DNA of 64,000 nt from the NCBI GenBank assembly GCA_963756815.1, contig CAVWPR010000005.1, forward strand, positions 448,262 through 512,261, read 5' to 3'. A program made the translations under genes and the position numbers. The notes under the pieces are model-generated. The model saw only the letters and a list, made by a program, of their open reading frames with translations, did not search any database and was not told the DNA's origin. Every line of letters starts with the position of its first letter. The stretch's first letter is position 1. Shown piece by piece: positions 59,119-64,000 of this stretch. Source of the stretch: JAENVU01 sp963756815. GTDB lineage: Bacteria > Actinomycetota > Acidimicrobiia > IMCC26256 > JAENVU01.

Positions 59119-60586
59119 TCAGCGCGACACGTGCACCGAAGGCAGTCGGTTCGCGCGCGCCGTCCGGGCGCGCGCCGCCGGCGCCGACGGACGTCGCGGC
59201 GCGGCCGGCGGCGGAGCCTCCGAACGGCGGGCCAGGAGCCGGTCGATCGCGAAGCCCGCCAACACGACGAGCCCCAGATCCGCCAGCGCGTGGTACCGCG
59301 GATCGCCGTACGACGACCAGCAGGAGCACGACCGACACGGCGAACGGCGCCACGAGCGGCCACACCGCTCGACCGCGTCGGCGCGCCATCACCGCGCCGA
59401 CGGCGGCGGCGATCAGGATGACCCAGAACGATGCCACCCAGGCCCACACGAGCCACGTGTCCACGACCAGCTGCTGCGCGACGAATCCCACCGTCTGGCT
59501 CGGTCGGAACACCGCCAGCAGGCGGCCGAGCCGCGCCGGTATCACGACGAGCAACCGTCCGGAGTGGTCGCGCATGTTCTGGAAGGCCTGCGACCGGGCC
59601 AGGCTGTCCAGCTGTGACTCGTCGGAGCCTGGATGCTCGGCGGAGAGCTTCGCCCGGCACGTGCCGTCCGAGAAGCCGAGGCCCGGCCCGGTGTAGGAGC
59701 CGGGCGCGCAGTTCGCGCCCAGGAAGATCGCGCCACCGCCCGTGGAGATGAGCACCGGGTCCTCGAAGCGCGTCGAGTTGTAGACCGCCCAGGGTGCGAG
59801 CACCGCCGCGCCGACGACGGTCACGACCGCGAGGCGTGCGAGCCGCTGCCTCACGGACAGGGCACGCGACCCGAGGAGGATGGGTGCGACGACGACGGCA
59901 GCCACCACGAGCTGCTCGGGGTGCGTCAGCGCGAGCGCCCCCGCGACGACGCCGACGAGGACCGTGCGCGGCCAGGTCGGCCGGTCTCGCAGGTCCGCGA
60001 CGAGCAGGAGCAGCACGCCGAGCAGCACGAGAGCCAGCGGCTCGGCCAACACGTTGCCCTCGAGGAGCCAGAACCCCGGGTACACGGCGGCGAACGCCGC
60101 CGCGATCAGCCCGACGCGTGGGTTGAAGTACCGACGCCCGATCATGGCCGCGAGCACGACGAGCGTCAGGCCGAGCGCGACCCCGACGAGCTGGTGGTCA
60201 CGCAGGCTCCGGAGCCCGAGCCAGCTGACGCCGCCGAGCAGCGTGGTCCAGCCCGGCGGGAGGTGCGCCGCCGGCACTCCGACGTCACCGAAGGCACGGA
60301 CGAAGCCGAGCCCGTCGGCCAGGCGGAGGGCGCTGTAGTGGTAGTCGAAGCCGTCGCCGCCGATGATGATCCGGTGGTCGGTCAGCACGTATCCGAGTCG
60401 GATCGCGGCTCCGACCACGGCGATCACGAGCACGCCGATCCAGAACCGGCGCTTCTCGGGGTCGATCGGCCGGGAGCGGTCCTCGTCCGGCTCGGCCTCG
60501 GGTGCTCGGACCACCGGGGGCGGCGGCTCCGGTGGGAGGAACTCGTCGACGCCGATCTGACCCACGGGACGTGTCTCGTCAGGCAT
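59119..60586 (-). CDS. GT39/PMT-like membrane mannosyltransferase family protein (one frameshift)
   Basis: After a cytoplasmic N-terminus rich in Pro and Glu (about 45 residues) come some ten membrane helices. The first external loop has GGDGFDYHYSALRLADGLGF with an acidic pair, then PAAHLPPGWTTLLGGVSWLG, as in ArnT/PMT-type enzymes that use polyprenyl-phosphate sugars. A large external loop (GGGAIFLGANCAPGSYTGPG and onward) follows the middle helices. A frame change near 59315 leads to the end YGDPRYHALADLGLVVLAGF plus a basic, Ala-rich tail that stops at 59119. It would transfer a sugar on the outer membrane face, to a glycan or protein. It converges on the LPFTG gene, with 19 bases between their ends. 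Confidence 0.7.
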
Positions 60587-60917
60587 CGACGAGCCCGAGC
60601 GATGGTGCTGGACGCGCCTCGGCCGCGGCAATGCGGTTCAGATGGATCATTGCTCCCTCAACGGCCCTGGTCGGCGTGACAGGCTACCCGCGGTGTGCTG
60701 CCGGCGGCTCCCCGCGCGGCCGCGGCGACCGAGCGAGCGGCTCCGGCCGCCGGGATGCCGCAGGTAAGGATTCGTCCACTTCACCCCCTTCCCCGCGAGT
60801 AGCCACGCCCGGCGGCGGGTAGAGTGGTGGCCTTCGCCGGACGGCTTTCGGACGGGCCCGTCCGGTTCGATCGGATTCACCCTCCGCACACCATCTGCGC
60901 CAGCGCCAGAGGACTGC
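60587..60917. other. Intergenic region between divergent GT39-like and Wzz-like genes
   Basis: This 331-base region has no convincing reading frame. A TAGAGT hexamer at 60820-60825 on the plus strand could be a -10 for the Wzz-like gene, without a clear -35. AGAGGACTGC before the ATG at 60918 is the ribosome-binding region. Nothing else stands out. Confidence 0.4.
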
Positions 60918-62534
60918 ATGCAAGTCGCCGACATCATCGGATCCGTTCGTCGTCACTGGCGGGTGTCGGTCGCGCTGTTCCTCCTGTCCGGCATCGCGCT
61001 CGGTGTCTTCCTCTTCACGCGCAAGCAGGTGCGGGGCGAGGACCGGTGGCAGGCATCGGTCCTCCTGCTCGTGCCGACGCGGGGCAAGGACGGCGCGGTC
61101 CCGGGCGGGGTCCCGCCCGAGCTGCTCCAGGGACAGGCCCAGCTGGCGCTCGACCCCGCGACGACCACCGCGGCGATGGACGGGGCCAAGCTCCAGGCCG
61201 GTGACCGCACCGCGGTGTCGTTCGGCTTCAAGAGCAACTTCGATCCGGCATCGACCACCAAGACGGGCAGCAACAACGGCGCCACCGGTCGCGGCGACAT
61301 CCTGACGCTCTCCGTCGAGGCACCCGACCAGGCGATGGCCGTGAAGCTCGCGTCGAGCTACGCCGACGCGTACCGCAGCCGTCGGTCCGACGCGGTCGGC
61401 GAGGACGAGCGTGGCGCGCAGAAGTCGGCGCGGTTGTCCCTCGAGCTGTACCAGAAGCGTCTCAACGAGGTCGACTCGCAGCTGCAGGCCGCGAACGCCA
61501 GTCTCCTCGCCCAGCTCCGCGCGACCGACGCCACCACCGGGGCCGATCAGGCGTCGTCGACAGTCGCCGCGTCGCCGGACGTGCCGATCGACACGGTCCT
61601 GCTCGCGTACGAGCACCGCGCCCTCATCAGCAAGATCCTCAGCGCTCGCCAGACCTACGCGGACAACAGCGTCAACGCCCTCACCCCGTCCGGCTTCGCG
61701 ACGGTCGTGGAGCGGCCGAACCCGACCCAGATCGTGCCGCAGCTCCCGTCCTCGCTCACGCCGATCGCGGTGGCGCTGGGACTCGGCCTCCTGCTCGCCA
61801 TCGGCGTCCCCGTCCTGATCGACGTCCTCGACCGGACGATCCGCGAGCCGCGCTCGGCGGTCCGGGCCCTCGGCGCACCCGTCCTGTCGACGCTGCCGGT
61901 CGAGTTCGAGTCGGACCTCACCCAGCTCGCCGAGCCGGGGACGAGCCTCGACGCGGCCTATCGAGCGCTCGCGACCACGAGCGTGGCCACCGACCAGCTG
62001 CCGCGCGCCATCGTCGTGACCTCGCCCGTCGGCGATGCGCAGGACAGCGTGGCGGCCAACTTCGCCGCTGCGCTCGCCGAGCTCGGACTCAACGTCGCGC
62101 TCGTGCCGACGAACGCCCGGCAGAGCTGGTTCATCGACGCCACCGCGACGCGCGGTGCGCCGACGCTGACGGAGATGCTGACCGTCGCCCACTCGGGACG
62201 TCTCAACGGCCAGGTCCAGGAGCACCTCGTACCGAGCCGCCTGCAGAACCTCCGTGTCCTCGCGCCGAGCGAGGTCGAGTCCGACGATCTCCTCGAGCGA
62301 CTGCCACAGCTCTTCGAGGCACTGGCGTCGGCCGGCGTGGACGTCACCGTCATCGCGGGGCCGTCGCTCCTCGAAGATCCCTCCGCGACGATCTTCGCCT
62401 GGAGCACCCGGAGCGTGTTGTGGGTCATCGAGGCAGGTGAGGTCACGGACCAGGAGGCGCGCGAAGCCGCATCGCGCCTCGAGCTCGCCGGCGCGTCGGC
62501 GTTCGGCATCGCAATGGTCAGCGCGCCGAGCTGA
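60918..62534 (+). CDS. Wzz-like chain-length protein fused to a degenerate BY-kinase-like domain
   Basis: The 538-residue protein has a first helix near residues 17-33 (VSVALFLLSGIALGVFLF). A periplasmic part with coiled-coil segments (SLELYQKRLNEVDSQLQAAN) follows, then a second helix near 280-300 (IAVALGLGLLLAIGVPVLID). The cytoplasmic domain has AYRALATTSV and RAIVVTSPVGDAQDSVAANF, which aligns with the Walker A of CpsD/Wzc kinases. The expected GK(S/T) is replaced by AQDS, and no tyrosine-rich tail is present. It probably sets glycan length but cannot act as a normal tyrosine kinase. It overlaps the PqqD-like gene by one base (TGATG), starting a three-gene unit. The frame is intact. Confidence 0.75.
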   Translation: MQVADIIGSVRRHWRVSVALFLLSGIALGVFLFTRKQVRGEDRWQASVLLLVPTRGKDGAVPGGVPPELLQGQAQLALDPATTTAAMDGAKLQAGDRTAVSFGFKSNFDPASTTKTGSNNGATGRGDILTLSVEAPDQAMAVKLASSYADAYRSRRSDAVGEDERGAQKSARLSLELYQKRLNEVDSQLQAANASLLAQLRATDATTGADQASSTVAASPDVPIDTVLLAYEHRALISKILSARQTYADNSVNALTPSGFATVVERPNPTQIVPQLPSSLTPIAVALGLGLLLAIGVPVLIDVLDRTIREPRSAVRALGAPVLSTLPVEFESDLTQLAEPGTSLDAAYRALATTSVATDQLPRAIVVTSPVGDAQDSVAANFAAALAELGLNVALVPTNARQSWFIDATATRGAPTLTEMLTVAHSGRLNGQVQEHLVPSRLQNLRVLAPSEVESDDLLERLPQLFEALASAGVDVTVIAGPSLLEDPSATIFAWSTRSVLWVIEAGEVTDQEAREAASRLELAGASAFGIAMVSAPS

Positions 62535-62845
62535 TGGAGTCGGACACGGTGACCGACGGGTCCGGCCTGCTCGGACGCGACGTTCGCCTGGAGCTGGCGC
62601 CCGCCGCGACCCGCGACTTCGGCACCAGCCTGCTCGTCAACGCCGGCGGCGCGGCGGCACCCGTGCGCCGGCTCGACGGCGCCGGGCCCGAGCTCTGGGC
62701 CGCCTTCGCGTCCGGGCGGAGCATCGCCGAGGCCGCGGCCGCGATGGCGGACCGCACCCACGCCGCACCGACCGAGGTCGAGCACGTCGTCCGCGCCTTC
62801 GCCACCGAGCTCGTGGCCGCCGGTCTGGCCGAGCCGACGTGTTGA
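62534..62845 (+). CDS. PqqD-like small protein
   Basis: The protein has 103 residues. The pattern LVNAGGAAAPVRRLDGAGPE, LWAAFASGRSIAEAAAAMAD and EVEHVVRAFATELVAAGLAE matches PqqD-type proteins. They have a three-strand, three-helix winged fold that binds peptides or partner enzymes. Versions next to a nucleotidyltransferase occur in exopolysaccharide loci (the HPr-rel-A type systems). It is coupled at both ends: one base overlaps the Wzz-like stop and seven bases overlap the nucleotidyltransferase start. Its role here is not known; a scaffold or substrate-presenting role is inferred. Confidence 0.65.
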   Translation: MESDTVTDGSGLLGRDVRLELAPAATRDFGTSLLVNAGGAAAPVRRLDGAGPELWAAFASGRSIAEAAAAMADRTHAAPTEVEHVVRAFATELVAAGLAEPTC

Positions 62846-64000
62846 GCCGCATCGACCCGGCGCTGCTCGCGCTCGCGGGTCTGGGCGTGTCCGACACGAT
62901 CACCCTGCCCCGGCGGGGGTGGTCGGACCGCATCGACGACGTCTTCGCACACGGTCTCACCGGCTTCCTGGCCGAGGCCTACGAACACGACCTCGTCGAC
63001 CTCGACGAGGTCGCGTGCGACCGTCTGCGCGCGCAGCTCGAGGGTGAGGCGATCCACGCGGTGCAGCTCGAAGGCGAGCTGATCCGCCTCGAGCCCGTGC
63101 TCGCCGAGCTGGACGCGGTGGTCCTGAAGGGCGCCGCGCTCGCCCACGGCGCGTATCCGAACCCGGCGGTGCGTCCGTTCACCGACCTCGACGTGCTCGT
63201 GACCGGCGACCGCCACGACGAGGCCACGCGGGCGCTCGAGGCGTACGGGTACCACCGTTCCCGACCCGAGCCGGCGCCGGGCTACGACGCGAGGATCGGC
63301 AAGGCGCTCACCCTCGTCCACCCCGGCGGCGTGGTGATCGACCTGCACCGGACGCTCGTCCCCGGGCTCGCCGGCGCGTCGATCGACGTCGACGAGATCA
63401 TCGAGGCGCGCTGCGAGGTGACGGTGAACGGCCGGTCCGTGCCCGCGCCGTCGTGGGACGCGCACTTCGTGGAGGTGTGCCTGCACGCCGCCGTCGGTGA
63501 CGGCCTCGGCCGGGCACTGTCGGTCCGCGACGTCGCGCAGGTGCTCACGCACCCGGAGCTGGACGTCGGCCACGCGCTGGAGCTGAGTCGCCGGTGGAAG
63601 GTGACACCGATCGTGGGCACCGCCGTGCGCGCGACGGTCGAGGCGTTCGGCATCGCACTCCCGGACGAGTTGGCCCAGCTCGTGGAGAAGCAGATCCTCG
63701 TCGGACCGCCGGTCGCCGCGTCCGTGCGTTCGTCACGGTCCCGGCTGGCCGAGCTGCGCGGCGGCGGCATCCGCCGCCGGCTGGCGGTGGCGCGGTCCCT
63801 CGTCGCGCCGTCACGCGAGTTCCTGCGCTTCACCTACGGCGAGGACCACTCCACCGCCGATCTCTACGTACGGAGGTGGCGCACCCTCTTCCGCCGTTCG
63901 CTCGACGCCCGGGACCAGACCCCGACCCCGCCGATGCCATCGACGACCCGGCTCCCCTCGTTGCTCGATCGGGCCGCGCCGGGCGAGCCCGGAGACGGGC
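62839..64000 (+). CDS. Nucleotidyltransferase-family protein (NTP_transf_5-like), 3' partial
   Basis: The frame is open from GTG 62839 to the right edge (at least 387 residues). AVVLKGAALAHGAYPNPAVR followed by PFTDLDVLVTGD is the catalytic signature of this family, with Lys-Gly, then Arg and the D-x-D pair that binds metal. A later VIDLHRTLVPG gives the third acidic position. Such proteins sit beside PqqD-like proteins in exopolysaccharide loci; the substrate is unknown. A TTG at 62842 is an alternative start, overlapping the previous stop as TTGA. The C-terminus is beyond the window. Confidence 0.7.
   Translation, partial: MLSRIDPALLALAGLGVSDTITLPRRGWSDRIDDVFAHGLTGFLAEAYEHDLVDLDEVACDRLRAQLEGEAIHAVQLEGELIRLEPVLAELDAVVLKGAALAHGAYPNPAVRPFTDLDVLVTGDRHDEATRALEAYGYHRSRPEPAPGYDARIGKALTLVHPGGVVIDLHRTLVPGLAGASIDVDEIIEARCEVTVNGRSVPAPSWDAHFVEVCLHAAVGDGLGRALSVRDVAQVLTHPELDVGHALELSRRWKVTPIVGTAVRATVEAFGIALPDELAQLVEKQILVGPPVAASVRSSRSRLAELRGGGIRRRLAVARSLVAPSREFLRFTYGEDHSTADLYVRRWRTLFRRSLDARDQTPTPPMPSTTRLPSLLDRAAPGEPGDG

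Noticed and set aside
1..64000. tRNA, rRNA, CRISPR or insertion sequence
   Set aside because: No cloverleaf-like segment, repeated spacer array, transposase motif or terminal inverted repeat was found on reading. A covariance-model search was not possible.

Overview
The window is one continuous surface-glycan locus from a very GC-rich bacterium. By eye the sequence is roughly 70% G+C. GTG starts are frequent, and a TANNNT element often sits 6-9 bases before the start codon, which suggests leaderless transcripts. The Wzm/Wzt-type ABC exporter, an AftB-like GT-C enzyme and an LPxTG-type surface protein fit an actinobacterium. A member of Acidimicrobiia is my guess, but the sequence does not prove it. 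I see no tRNA, rRNA, CRISPR array, transposase or phage gene.

Layout. 1-4.8 kb: a four-module glycosyltransferase/sulfotransferase fusion, cut by the left edge, and a free-standing sulfotransferase. 4.8-18.3 kb, minus strand: a secreted SurE-like protein, an OafA-type acyltransferase, an SPFH protein, the ABC exporter pair, a small predicted winged-helix protein, a GNAT acetyltransferase, a CmcI-like methyltransferase, and two Asp-box beta-propeller proteins. 18.4-43.4 kb is the modification core. It holds two giant methyltransferase-methyltransferase-GT2-methyltransferase proteins in opposite orientation, five phytanoyl-CoA-dioxygenase-like (PhyH) oxygenases, two sulfotransferases, several methyltransferases (CmcI-like, TylF-like, FkbM), GT4 enzymes, a LbH acetyltransferase, an AftB-like GT-C protein and a second winged-helix paralogue. 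43.7-57.2 kb: two more acyltransferase-SGNH fusions, five further glycosyltransferases, a sulfatase and a sulfotransferase-like protein. 57.3-64 kb: a WecE-like sugar aminotransferase, an LPFTG surface protein, a GT39-like membrane protein, a Wzz-like protein with a degenerate kinase domain, a PqqD-like protein and a nucleotidyltransferase that runs off the right edge.

Together the genes look like the pathway for an exported polysaccharide or glycolipid whose sugars include a 4-amino-4,6-dideoxyhexose. The glycan would be heavily decorated: O-methylated, O-acylated, sulfated, and possibly hydroxylated by the PhyH enzymes. Glycosyltransferases build the chain, Wzm/Wzt exports it, and the Wzz-like protein may control its length. 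The sulfatase, SurE-like protein and beta-propellers probably act outside the membrane. The product itself is inference.

Caution: about two thirds of the genes are broken by apparent single-base frameshifts, while the conserved motifs continue in another frame. I treat these as single genes and give their outer limits. Unpolished sequence is the likeliest cause, but decay cannot be excluded for each case.
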